Source: Fragum whitleyi
Lineage: Eukaryota > Mollusca > Bivalvia > Cardiida > Cardiidae
NCBI GenBank assembly: GCA_948146395.1
Contig: OX411543.1
Coordinates: forward strand, 53,734,017-53,798,016
Direction: 5' to 3'
DNA: 64,000 nt
Positions 33,205-46,300 of this stretch are shown here, piece after piece. The first letter of the stretch is position 1, and each line of letters opens with the position of its first letter. The position numbers were made by a program, and so were the translations under genes. The notes below the pieces were generated by a model, which made no database searches, was not told where the DNA came from, and was given only the letters and a program-made list of their open reading frames with translations.

Positions 33205-36200
33205 GTAAGTATCTTATTTTCAATTTTCTTCTTAGAAAAATTGTTGTTTTGTAGACGCCAACTGACCCTGAAACGTTTCAAATGTTACACATTTGCTTGT
33301 GAATTACAGATTTTTTTTTTTAATTTAGCATAGGACTTTAGCAAATACGCTATAAGCATTGATAAAATTTTGGCTTTCATTTTATGCTCTATATTTACAA
33401 GTAATTTACGACTCGGATGTTTTCTTTCGTTGAGATATTTTGCTAACAAGCATGTTTAAACTTGTCTTTTTAATTTGCACGAACTATAAATAGCCTCATA
33501 TTCAATTGTAACTGGGCATTTAAAATTTTTGATTATCTTGAAAGTAATAACAATGTACTCATTATCATTATTATTTGACTTGTCTGAAATTCTTTTGTAT
33601 TATCTATCTATCTATATATCTATCTATATATACTGCCTGACTCCCCTTTCGGGTATTACTGGCAGGTGCGCGTCTGTGCTGGAATAAAAACTGTTAGTCA
33701 TTGGTTAGGGTGCCAAATTTTAAAAGTATTGTGAGTGTTAGATTAAAAGATCTGGTAAAACAATTTTGGTTATTCAGGGACGGCTCACTATCTGAAAAGA
33801 ATCAAGACTCTTCTTGAATTCTCTTCTTGTATTATTCAGTTAAATTGAACAATGTACATTCCTTGTATTTTGACCCACACACATTTTGTTACCAGTCAAC
33901 CTGCCCTGGCACATCAAATAACTTTGCTTAGTCAACTTGGCCCTAATATATAGCAACATACCTGTTACCTGTTTGTCAAGACCACTGTTAGGCTGCTGCC
34001 TCTACAGCCCTTTTCTTTAATCTCATTGCTGTAGATACCCGCTTCCGGCCCATAAAAATTGGGTATAAACTTTACTGGAATGTTCCTCCAGTGGTTATTT
34101 AATGGTTTTAAAATTATTTACACTTTGGCAATTAACAACATCCCTTGGCAGTCTGTTCCATGTGTTAACAATACGTTGGGTGAAATTAGACTTTCTTGTG
34201 TTTGTTTTACTCAGCTTTTTTAGGATTTTGAAGTTGTGACCTCTAGTTGTGTTTTGTGATCGGATAAAAGGGAAAAGCTTATTTTTATTTACTTTATCTA
34301 TGTTGTCAGACTTCACGAAGTACTGCCGGTCCCACTGACATTTCTGGTAAAAATCCCTCCGGTCCAGTAAGTTGCACATGATTACAGGACCGACTGACCA
34401 GTAAAGTGTAGCCACATTCATAATATGTTCAAATGTTCTGTCTGGTGGAATTTGGTTTGGTCTGGTAAAAAATTTAAGTTAACCAGACCCACTGTCAGGT
34501 AAAATAAATGGGTATTTCATGATGTCTGTGTTGTTCATGATTTTATAAACTTGTATTATGTCTGATCTGTCTTCTGTATTGTAGGGTAGGGAGTCCTAGA
34601 TGAAGTAATCTCTCGTAGTTTTTGTTCTTGATGCAGTGTGTGATCTTTGTTGCTCTTCTTTGAACATTCTCCAATTTTATTTCTTCTTTTTTATAGGCTG
34701 TTGACCATACACTAGAACCATATTCGAGTTGTGGACGAATAAGACTTTTATAAAGGGTCAGGAACATGAATTGCATGAAATACTGTTTTGATCAAATGAT
34801 GCAGTCATACCTTATTATATTTATTTTTAGCACATCGTGCTCAAGGTGAGCTTTTGTGATCATTGAATGTCCGTCGTGTGTTGTCAGTCGTCCGGCGTCA
34901 ACAATCTTAAGTGTTTACACTCTAGAGGCCACAAATATGGCCCAATCTTTATGAAACTTGGTCAGAATGTTGGCCAGGTCACAAGGATGAACCCTATTGA
35001 AAATGGGAAGGATCCGTGCCATATCAAGGGAAAAGGGGCCTTAATATCAATTTTCTTGTTTACGCTCTAGAAGCCACAAATACCATTAAATTTTCATGAA
35101 ACATGATCAGAATAATGGCTTGGTCACAAGGATGAACCCTATTGAAAATGGGAAAGATCCATGTCATATCATGGGAAAAGGGGCCTAATTGACTATTTTC
35201 TTTTTAGAGGCCACAAATATTGCCCAATCTTTATGAAACTTGGTCAGAATGTTGGCCAGGTCACATGAAACTTGTTTAGAAAAGGATAGAAATTTATGTA
35301 GCGATCATAGAAATAGTCATGTTTTTCTTTGAAAAATTTAATGACCTTTCAAGTATTTAATTTTGCTAAGGGATAAGTCAAAGAGAGGAAGGTGAGCGAT
35401 ATAGGACCATCATGGTCCTCTTGTTTTTGCAAATAGTATGTTTTTGCTTTTTAGCTCACCTGAGCACATCGTGCTCAAGGTGAGCTTTTGTGATCATTGA
35501 ATGTCCGTCGTGTGGTGTGTGTCGTTCGTCAGAATGTTGGCCAGGTCACAAGGATGAACCCTATCAAAAATGGGAAGGATGCGTGCCATATCACGGGAAA
35601 AGGAGCCCTATTGAAAATTTTCTTGTTTACAGTCTCGAGACCACAAATATGGCCCAATCTTCATGAAACTTAGTCAGAATGTTGGGCAGGTCACAAGGAT
35701 GAACCCTTTTGAAAATGGGAAGGATCTGTGCCATATCACGGAAAAGGGGCCTTAATGACAATTTTCTTGTTTACACTGTAGAGGCCACAAATAAGGCCCA
35801 ATCTTCATGAAACTTGGTCAGAATGTTTGCCAGGTCACAAGGATGAACCCTATTGAAAATGGGAAGGATCCATGCCAAATCACGGGAAAAGGGGCCTTAT
35901 TGACAATTTTCTTTTAAATTGTCTAGAAGCCATGAATATGGCCCAATCATCATGAAACTTGGTCATAATTTTGGCCAGGTCACAAGGATAAAACCTATTG
36001 AAAATGGGAAGGATCCATGCAATATCACGGGAAAAGGGGCCTTAAAGACAATTTTATTGTTTACTTGCTAGAGGCCACAAATATGGCCCAATCATTATGA
36101 AACTTGGTCAGAAACTGGTCAGATTATAAGGATGAACCCTATTGAAAATGGGAAAGATCCATGTTATATCACAGGAAAAGGAGTCTTTATGATAATTTTC

Positions 36201-37366
36201 TTGATGTAACTCTATAGGCTACAAATTTGGTCTAAACTTCATGAAACTTGGTTTTTTGTAGAAATTATCTCCTTTATGACATCTGCCTATTTGATTGATG
36301 AGATGTCGGTTAAAGAGACTCAGGGGAGCGATCTAGGACCATCTTGGTCCTCTTGTCATTATATTGGTTCTCAATTTATACCTTTATACCTTTATCTTTG
36401 GGCAGTAAAATTGAACACAAGTCTTTGCCCACTTTCCTGTTTCACAGTAAAGAAGGAAATGAAAACCCTTCTTAATGACAAGTTATGAAAACAAAAACTT
36501 CTTCTACTCAGAAAATAATCTGTTGTAAATGAATACTTCATTTTTACTTTGAAATTTGATGAAAACTGATACTAGGCAAGATTGGTTTCCAACCAGTATA
36601 GACTTCATATCTTTTCAGTGTTTGAATACAGTATGTAGGATTCTTTGAATGATTCTTAAAATTCCAATTTTATTTTTTTTTATAAAGGCTGAAGCATGTA
36701 TAAATTCACAACAGAATGAAAATTGAATATATTATTTGTATTAATGAATAATCAATTAGATAAATTTAATATTTTGACATAGGCCTATTCGAGATAGCAG
36801 CTGGAGCTAAGGAACGAGGTGATGGTTGTGCTGCTTGTGAGAGAAATACCGGGAATCCATTGTTAGGTGCTGAAAAAATGTTGAAAGTAGCTTAAAACTT
36901 CATTCAATATATCTGATATCTTACAATGTTTCGGGTACATAGAAAAACCAAATTACACCTGAAATCCAAACTACAACGAATTACATTTCAAAAAAAGTTT
37001 GCATGTGGTCACTATTCTATTGTAAAACCTTATTTTAATTGAATCTTAAGCATAATAAATCATGAGTAATATATAGGTGATAGTTTATTGGAATGTTTTA
37101 ATTCCATATGTTTATTTGAAGTCACCGAATTTCACTTATGACTTCCCGATACTGTTACTACTGCATTCCATAAATAGTGTGGAAAAAACTGCCTAAGATT
37201 TCATTTATAATTTGAATGACAGATTTTATTAAATTAAAACATAATAATGTAATCAGGGTTTTCATTAGCATCCAAAAGCCAAGTCAATGACCATTGATTA
37301 AAAATTTCCAAGAGTCAAAATGAAAGTCTCATGCGTCAAACTATGACCGAATCATGACACACACCC

Positions 37367-37397
<31 letters not shown>

Positions 37398-40300
37398 AAA
37401 AAATAAAAATGATAAGTTTCAAATTTATAAAAATTGAGAAAAATCATTTTATTTGTATTTAAACAGATTAAATTAGGTACAGGTCATTTTTCAAAAGGTG
37501 CCTGAAAATAAACAATAAATGATTTATCACCATCATAGTTCACCACAATTTCCAGTCATCAAATAATTACTAGAGCTTAAAATCAGACTAAATGGTTGTT
37601 TTTTTCGTAAGTACAATGAAGTGGAAAGAGTTTTGTAGTTGATATTGCTAGGAAAAGGTTCTGAAGATTTTTATTTTTTTGCTAAAAGAAAGAGTCCAAC
37701 CCATGACAATTCACAACAAATCCCCCTCTTGATGTTTACTGACTTACTTTTTATGCCCCCGATAGGGAGGCATCATAAATTTGACTTGTCCGTCCGTCTG
37801 TCTGTCCGTCCGTCTGTCCGTCCGTCATTCCGTCCAAAAACTTTAACATTGGCCATAACTTCTAAATCAAAGCGGTGTCGGGGGCATTGTCATCTTACAG
37901 TGACAGCTCTTGTTAGATACTGTTTGAATTAAAGTGAAATTATTTGATAATGGGTTGATCTCAGTGTGAACATAGGTGAAGCAATGGGGTTTTAACTGAT
38001 TTTCACAGGTGTCAAAAGACTGTCTTTTACAATCGCTGATGCATATTGATCACCGGAGTGTGTTAATTGCCAATCAAGCTAGGCGTTATTAGACCACCTA
38101 TTAACTATTTTCCAATAATATGACACACTTCTTTTAACCCTTGACGCACAGCTTCTATTTTTGAAGAGTCAAAATGACGCACCAGCTCAAATTTCCAAGA
38201 GTCAAAATTGCATCATTTTCGATTTCTGCGCGTCAAAACCCGGAGTCCCGGGTCAAACGAAAACCCTGGTAATTTTAACTTTCATTAAGTGTTGTAAAAA
38301 ACATTGTTGCATTTTTGTACTCTTAATTTGGTAAAATTTGGCTTGATTCAGTATAATTCTTATTTCAGACCCAATTTGGTTCTTCTATGCACCGCAATGT
38401 TTCCTAATTGGAAAACAATTTGAATTAAATGACCAGGATCAGAAAATGTTGAAATGAAAGCTGGATTGAAGCCATTTCAAAATTTTGCTTGCCACCCACT
38501 GACAGACAACTACTTTTTCAATATTTGAGATTAGCTTTTAATCCATGCAATTGAATCTGGACCCTTGGTCCCTATCCTTGATCAGTAGCAGTAAATTTTT
38601 CCTTCTAAAGAATGCTTTATTCTGTTTTTTTCAGGCTCAACTTGCTAGCTCTAAGATGGCTCAGTTGAACATTAATACAGAAAACACTGATCAAGCTATT
38701 CCTATTGGAAAAGCGGGTCTTCGACCAAGAACTGCACACCCTACACAGAGAAATGCTTTGGGAGATATTGGAAACAGAGTTACCAGTAATAATATAGCAG
38801 AGGGATCGAAGAAGGCTCCAATAAAAAAAGAGTTTGTTCAAAGAGAGATGGTACAGCTTGCCACTAGGCAATCGAAGAATGTTGTAAAGAAAGTACAAAA
38901 ATCTGATGTAGAAGAGCAGCTGGTGAGAAAGGTAACTACACAGCTTTTTATGTCCTGGCATTAAAAGATCATGGGCAAATTGTTGTCTGTCTTCAAAACT
39001 TACAACAACATAAAAAAGTTAACATTGCCACTAACTTCAAGTACATTTAAGATAAAATCGATGCCCATATTTGGTATTATAGATCTAGATGATCAGTGTT
39101 TATTCTAGGATTCCAAAAAGGTGGAGGATTTTAAGCATGAACATTGACGCAATTGAGAAATGTGGTAATTCTTGCTCTTTGGTTATAATAAAAAGTCCCA
39201 CACAAATCCAGAAAATATGGGAGATCTTTGGAAAAAAGTGGGGGAATCCCCCAATCCCCCTGTCTGAAATAAACTCTGGATGATGTGCATTTAGATTTCG
39301 TCATATGACAAGGTCTGTCAAGGCCATAATTTTATTAAATTTGTGTTTTGGGGGAATTCGTTTTTATGGACACATATTTTTATGCCCCCGTATCGAGAGA
39401 TCGGGGGCATATTGTTTTATTCGTGTCCGTCTGTCTGTCTGTCCGTCCGTCCGTCCATCTGACTGTCTATCCGTCCATCTGTCCCAAAACTTAACCTTGC
39501 CAATATCTTCAAGCCTATTCAAGATACAAAGCTAATATTTGGCATGATAGATCTCAATGATACCCATCCGCTGGTACCAAAGTCAAGGTCATGTGACAAG
39601 GTCAAGGTCAAACTTTGAAAAAAAAATGCCGTTCCGGGGGCATTCGTGTTTCACAAACATATCTTGTTTCTTCATTATTGTAGTAAAGCTAGCAAATGAA
39701 TAGAATTTCAATTTTGAAACAAGTACAAGCCAAGAACATGTTGAAAACATGACCCTAAATTTATTTAAGCTGTGCCTTAAATGTTGAAAGTAAATTTCAC
39801 CAATCCAACTGACATTAATTTTCAGGTAAGTCATCCTCATTCTAGAAATACATGCTAATTCAGGATGGACTGACAGTTTAAATTTAGCTATATTCTGAAT
39901 GTATTCTTTTTTTTTTTAATGGTCAGTGTAATTTACTTTGATCTGTTAGTAAATAAATTAACCTTTCCTAATGTCCTGAAATAAATTATGGTATTTTGAG
40001 ATGTCTTCATTGTTAAGAAGGATCTTAAATAGCAAGGTAGGATCTGATATTGGAAATATTGATTTCATCATTTAAAAATCTGGAAATTTGTGGAGAATAT
40101 TCCCACTCTTGTTCCTAAGTTTAAACCTGTTTATTTGATACTGATTGGGAAAAGAGATCTTACAACTTAGATTTAATCCCTCTCGATTCTGCTTTCTTGA
40201 AAATTCACCAGTTCTTGCTTCGAATGTGTGGATCAATACCAAGATCAAAAGTTGCTCAGGGAATCAAACTCCGGACTGTTTGGTTAGAGGCAAACCCAAT

Positions 40301-43300
40301 ACCTTTAGACCAGAGACTTGTAGTATAAAGTTTATTCTAAAATTCCTTTTCAATTCAGGAAACAGAGGCTTTTCACTTTTTGGAACCTCAATTGCCAAAG
40401 TCAACAGTTGAGCCAACAGTAACAGTCCATCACCAGCCACAGCAAAATGACCCTGCCCCAATGGACATAAGTGATGCAGGAGAGGCATTCTCTAAAGCTT
40501 TACTTAATGTGCAGGACATAGATGCCAATGATAAAGATAATCCACAACTAGTCAGTGAATATGTGAATGATATTTATGAATACATGAGAACATTAGAGGT
40601 AAGAATCATTTCATGAATTACCAAGATTTCATAAACAATGTTCAGATTGGTTGGGCTATTCTGGTCTCCTTGGTGTTTGAGTAATATTTGTAAAATTTAT
40701 TTCTGCTATTGCTATTGAAGCTTTTTGAATTACTGAAATTGAATTGGTTGGATTTAGTGTGATAAGGGACTATTAAGGCTCATGCTGCTTCTACAGTGGC
40801 TCTGAAATAAGCAGGCTGAGTTGTCAGAGTTGTCCATTAAGCAGCACAGACAAGCTAATTTTCATGGCTTAGTTGTCCTTAGACAAGTGAAAGATCTCGG
40901 AATCACAAATTGGTCAAAACTGGGTTGCAGATGACATTTTAGGTATGTATTTGCTGAAAAATATGAAAGATAATTATGATTATGAAGAAAAGACAATGAT
41001 TGTGTTAAAGAGTGGATATTTTTCAAGGTCAAATTTGGGGGAAATTCAATTTTAGGAAAACCAGTTGTGTGCAAAAACATGTTTATGCTGCATCAAAACT
41101 CAGGATTGTTTGCTAAATGATGCTATTGATAAGGTATATTTTGTTTTTCAGAGGAAGTACCCAATAAAAGCACAGTATTTAGAAGGAAGAGAGATCACAG
41201 GGAAAATGCGCTCAATATTAATAGACTGGCTGTGCCAAGTTCACCACAGATTTCACTTGTTACAGGAAACACTCTACCTCACAGTATCCATTATAGACAG
41301 ATATTTACAGGTGTCTTTTTCAATGAACTCTTCAATATTGTATCCAATTCGAAGTTATCCAACATTTGTCTCCAAAAAAGATGGATTTTTGTAAAAAGTT
41401 AAAAAGCAGCTTGAAGCTTGGACATGAAAAAAGGGATCATTATGTTAAATGATCAAGCTGTTATATGAATGAAAAATTCTTAAAGTGGCAGTAAACCACA
41501 TTTAACTAACCATATATGCAAAAAAAGATAAGAAAATAGAAATTTGTCTGGACTATCAGTGTTTATTCTAGGATTTGAGTTTAGTGGGGGATCTGCACCC
41601 ACCTCTTTAAAAAATGTGGGGGATTTTGAAAAAATGTGGGGGGAGGTAAGGAAGTGTAGTAAACCACTAAGTAAAACTATTTTTCTTCACTTATATTATA
41701 AATTAAGCCTTCATTATTGCAAGCTTTGAAAATCTCATTACAAACAGACATTTTAAAAGTTACAAATACCGACTTCCTCGCTGACCATCAATGCTTCTTT
41801 AGCTCGTCCATCTGTCTCCCGTGGTGTTGATGGGCCAGGCAATGTGAAAAAAATCCCTTATTATGCGTTTTGACAATTTTGAAGTGGATTTATTGTTTAA
41901 TTTATACGATTTCAGACGACGGAAATGTTTGTTGTCTTCATGATAGAGTGTTTGTTATACGGCTGCAATGGGACATTTTAAAAACTCGGTAACTGGTCCC
42001 CTCGGTAACTTTATCTAGTAAAATGTCAAGATACAATTATCTGTGACAAACCAAGTCCATTCAATTATTATTTTTAACATTATTGATCAATATTTGACAA
42101 ACCGAAAATTCCACAGAATAATTTCGGGCCGACAAGATCGAAATATTAGGGGTGATTTGCAGCCGCGGTATAAACATAAATTAAGTGGTTCTCGATTCCA
42201 ACTATCAAAAATGGGACACACAGGAAAAAAAGTCTTGTTTTACTTTCGCTTTCTAGAGCCTATTTAATGGAAGCCTAATTTTGATTTTGCGATCTCATTT
42301 GATTTGGGGGATTTGTCCCGCATGTGGTCGAGAAAAATGCGGAATTTTCGTAGAAAATTGGGGATTTCCGCGATCCCGCGGCCTAGAATAAACACTGACT
42401 ATAAGTTTGATTAAATTGGCTTTTTATTATCAATCTGTTCACCAATTACTTCCATAATATTCCTTTAAAATATTACATTCATGTAGATTATCAAGGTTAA
42501 TGAGAGGTGTAAAACCCTGTTCAACCAAAATAAATCGGATGGAAGCTTATATTGCCTGGGTTTTTTTTAAACTTTGAGCCAGATAGGTCTTTTCATTTGG
42601 CATGATAAAATTTAAATTCAACAATGGAAAACTTTAGCTCCATAAAACATGAAAACCAATGGATGGATAATTGTGAACCTTAGATGGATGATGATAAGAG
42701 AAAGGCATTAAAAGTATGTATGGTGGTACTGGTGCATGAAGTAACGATGGATCTATTGCAACTATCTTCAGATGCTGCAATAAGACTGAAATATTGTCAG
42801 CCGCCGTCATAGCGCAGTTGGTAGCGCATCGGACTGTCAATCTAGAGTTCGCGGGTTCGATCCCCCACGGCGGCACTCATTCTTTCCGACTATTTGTCTC
42901 ACCAATGGGTTGATAATCGTAGACCTATGTGAGATAGCATCTGGAGGCTAGGAAAGAATGTGGTGGCTGTACTGGTGATAGAAATACCAGGAATCCATTG
43001 TTAGGTGCTCCAGCCGCCGCGATATAACTGAAATAATGTTGAAAGCGGCGTTAAACTCCATTCAATCAATCAATCTGAAATATTGTCTATATGGTAGGGT
43101 TTGACATCAACTTCTCTGAGTAGAGTCCAATGAACTCTCTACTTATGAAATCATAGTCAAATAAAAGTAATTTGTACTGGCTAGGGACTATCGGGGATAA
43201 GGAGAAAATTGCCTCTTTTCAATTCTCCATTTATTAAAAAGAATTTCTTTTCAATTAGTGTCGAACCCTGTAAGGTGTTGAAACCCATCACATTAAGATT

Positions 43301-46300
43301 AAACAATTCTTGTAGATCTATATGAATTTCTATACTTATGAGAGTCACTAATTGTTAGTGACTCTCTCATAAGTATAGAAATTCATATATAGATCTACTG
43401 TTAGTAACATGTAAAATAATGTAATGTAAATTTTTTTATTTCAGGAATCCTCAGTAACCAGAAGTAAACTTCAGTTAGTGGGAGTAACTGCCATGTTAAT
43501 TGCATCAAAATATGAGGAAATGTACGCACCAGAAGTTGCAGATTTTGTGTATATAACTGACAATGCTTATACTAAAAAAGAGATTTTAGAAATGGAACAA
43601 AACATTTTACGCACATTGAATTTCAGTTTTGGAAGACCTCTATGTTTGCATTTTCTTAGACGGAATTCAAAAGCAGGACAGGTACGTCAAGATGATTATT
43701 AAACATTTGGGAAAAAAAAAACAATTTGGAATTTTTATCTTTGATGTAAATTTTGTAACAATCTTTTGATTTGCCCTTAATCTTTGAGCCCTGTTTCCTC
43801 AATCGATAATGCATTGTACTATCAATTCACAAATCATGAGTTCAAATCCCAACTGGGCTGACTTAATTTGCCATTTGACAAGTCATCGTGACCAGCGTCT
43901 TTTGTCTCTCAAAATATATGAATGACAAGTAGTACACCTAATGGGGCAGGCAGCTGGTGGCTTTGATGAAATGATGTGGTTGTACTGGTGCGGAACAGCA
44001 AGCCATGACTAGGTGCAACAGCTGCCGTGTTATAACTGCTATAATGTTGAAAGCAGCATTAAAGCTGCTCTTTCAGATTGGGAATATGCGATTTTCTACA
44101 ATAAAATTGGATCTGGTATGGCAAGGAAAAAGAGAAAGAAACTCCCTAATTCAGCAAAATTCCATTCTGAAAAATAAAGCAACTACTAACACCTAAATGA
44201 TTATTCTTAAAATTTGAGCCAACTATTAATGCATGCAATTCTGCCTGTTTATCAAAGGTCAAGGTTGAAGTATTTGTCCATTTGGTAACTAAATATGGCT
44301 ACATGTGAACAAAGAAACATTATACATGAAAAATAACAATTTCGTAATTTATATACTGGTTCCGTTACTGGCATTGCCACTTCAAACATTCAAACAATTT
44401 TTTTAAACCAGTTGTTAATGTCATACCCATGTGAGATTCTTAAACATCAGAAAATGCACAAATTTCCGAATCTTAGGAACCAGTTTTCTATTTTTCTATG
44501 GAGAACTGAAAGAACAGCTTTAAAACAAAAAAAAACAATGTCATTACTTTCATCTGAGGAAACACAGGAAATTTCTTTAAACTTCATCCAAAGCATTCTA
44601 AGGTATAAATCAAAGGGAGTTCATTTTTAAGGTGTTCAATTTAGCCATAGTACTAGTTATGTCCATTTCTTGTATTTATATACAAATAAACTTGGTGTTT
44701 GAAAAAAGCGTAATAATTTTTCAGGTTGATGCCAATAAACATACACTAGCCAAATATTTGATGGAGCTTACCATTATAGAGTATGATATGGTGCAATACT
44801 GTCCATCACATATAGCTGCAGCTGCCCTTTGTCTTTCTATGGATCTTCTAGATAACTCAAAATGGGTAAGTTTTAAACCTTTGCTGCGTAACACATTGTT
44901 TTATTTAAAAAAAAGTCTTGTCATATTTAGAAATCAAAATACAAAAAAAATGTGCAAAAAGCATGACCTGGTCTAAAAGGTATTGAATTTACTCTTGCAA
45001 AAATTTATCCTGCCTCTTGTTAAGGATAAAAACAGAACTAGCTGCAAAAAATCCTACTTAACATGAACACTTAAATGCTAAGTGGGGTACTGTACAATTT
45101 GCAAACAGCACCATATTGTCTTCCTGAAGGCAGGGCAGATCTTTTTAGCTCACCTGAGCACAAAGTGCTGAAGGTGAGCTTTAGTGGGTAGGTGCGTCAT
45201 CCATCCATCCAACATTTACCTTGTATGCACTCTACAGGCCACATTACTTGCCTGCTCAACCATAAAACTTAGTCAGAATGATTGTCTTGAAAGCTCAGAC
45301 AAGTTTGAAATGTGGTCAACTGGGGTCAAAAAGTAGTTTACCTGTCAAATCTTGGATTAACTTTGTATTCACTCTAAAGGCCACATTTTTTGCCCAATCA
45401 ACCTGTAATTTGGTCAGAATTCACCATCCTTTTTCTAAACCTAACAATTTCAGACAGTTCATTCAGGTGATTCATATAGGGCCAAATTAGCCCTCTTGGT
45501 TTCTTTTCTGTGGTTAAGGGTATGAGGGTCCTTTCAATAAAGATTATTTGAATGTCCTATTTCCTTATCAGTGGGTAATTGTATCTTCAGTCTTGGTTTG
45601 TAGTTCAGCAGGCCATTACCAAAGAAGTCAGTTGGTACTGTAGATAATATAACAGGGATTAGCTGCTGTTGGCTTAGAAAGACCAGATTGGTTGTAAATT
45701 TTGTGATTACCTGTGACTGGTTGGGGGGGGGATCCACTGTGGTGGAGCTTACCTCCTGTCAAATTGACTTGCAATACTACCTATTTGTTCCTCTTTTGAT
45801 AAAGAACAGTTCACTGTCACTCTACATAGCTGAATTGAGTTATTTTGGAAATCCCACAAGTTTTTAATTAATCCCCAAGAACAAAGATTCTAAACATGTG
45901 GACCCAAAAATAAATTGCCTAATTACCTATTTATATCTGTCAACTGACATTTATTTGCAGTAATAAACTATCTAAATTAGACATTTTTTTACAGCCTATT
46001 TGCTTTGAGAATTATAGATCAAATTGCAAAAGTCTATTAGAGATGTCCAGTTATGGGTTAATTTGCAAGTACTTACAACTTTGCAGTAATAGGAGTTACA
46101 AAGATCCATAAGATGAAAAGATTGAGAATAAATATTTTAAATAGACTTCTATTGCACAACTATTAAAAAATTAAAATATGGTGCCGTTTCTCATTTATAA
46201 AATTTAGCCTGTTGTCTAAAGTGGTAAAGTCTTAATATTATAAAAGCATCCATCTTTCTGGGAGCGGGAGGTTGGCCCAATAAAATAGTGAAATGTCTCC

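Larger units (their letters stand above)
37254..38268. mobile_element. CAGGG-TIR element in cyclin B intron 1
   Basis: Ends CAGGGTTTTC and GAAAACCCTG, flanked by GTAAT (37249-37253, 38269-38273). The interior shares the GACGC/GCGTC theme of the 27.9 kb element (TTGACGCACAGC, GCGCGTCAAAACCC). It contains a long C-run followed by an A-run (37363-37404) and a nested type C element. Confidence 0.76.
33205..38634 (+). other. cyclin B intron 1 (repeat-filled)
   Basis: A 5.4 kb phase-0 intron. It holds a CTAT microsatellite (33602-33632), a short hairpin near 33638-33670, a LINE remnant (34085-34776, minus), two hairpin-ended elements in a row (34829-36355), a SINE remnant (36782-36905) and a CAGGG-TIR element (37254-38268) with another element nested inside. 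No additional exon was recognised. Confidence 0.85.

Noticed and set aside
42800..42874. Functional tRNA-Asp gene
   Set aside because: The cloverleaf-like head is continuous with a SINE body and (CAAT)n tail and is flanked by a target duplication; the anticodon stem pairs poorly.
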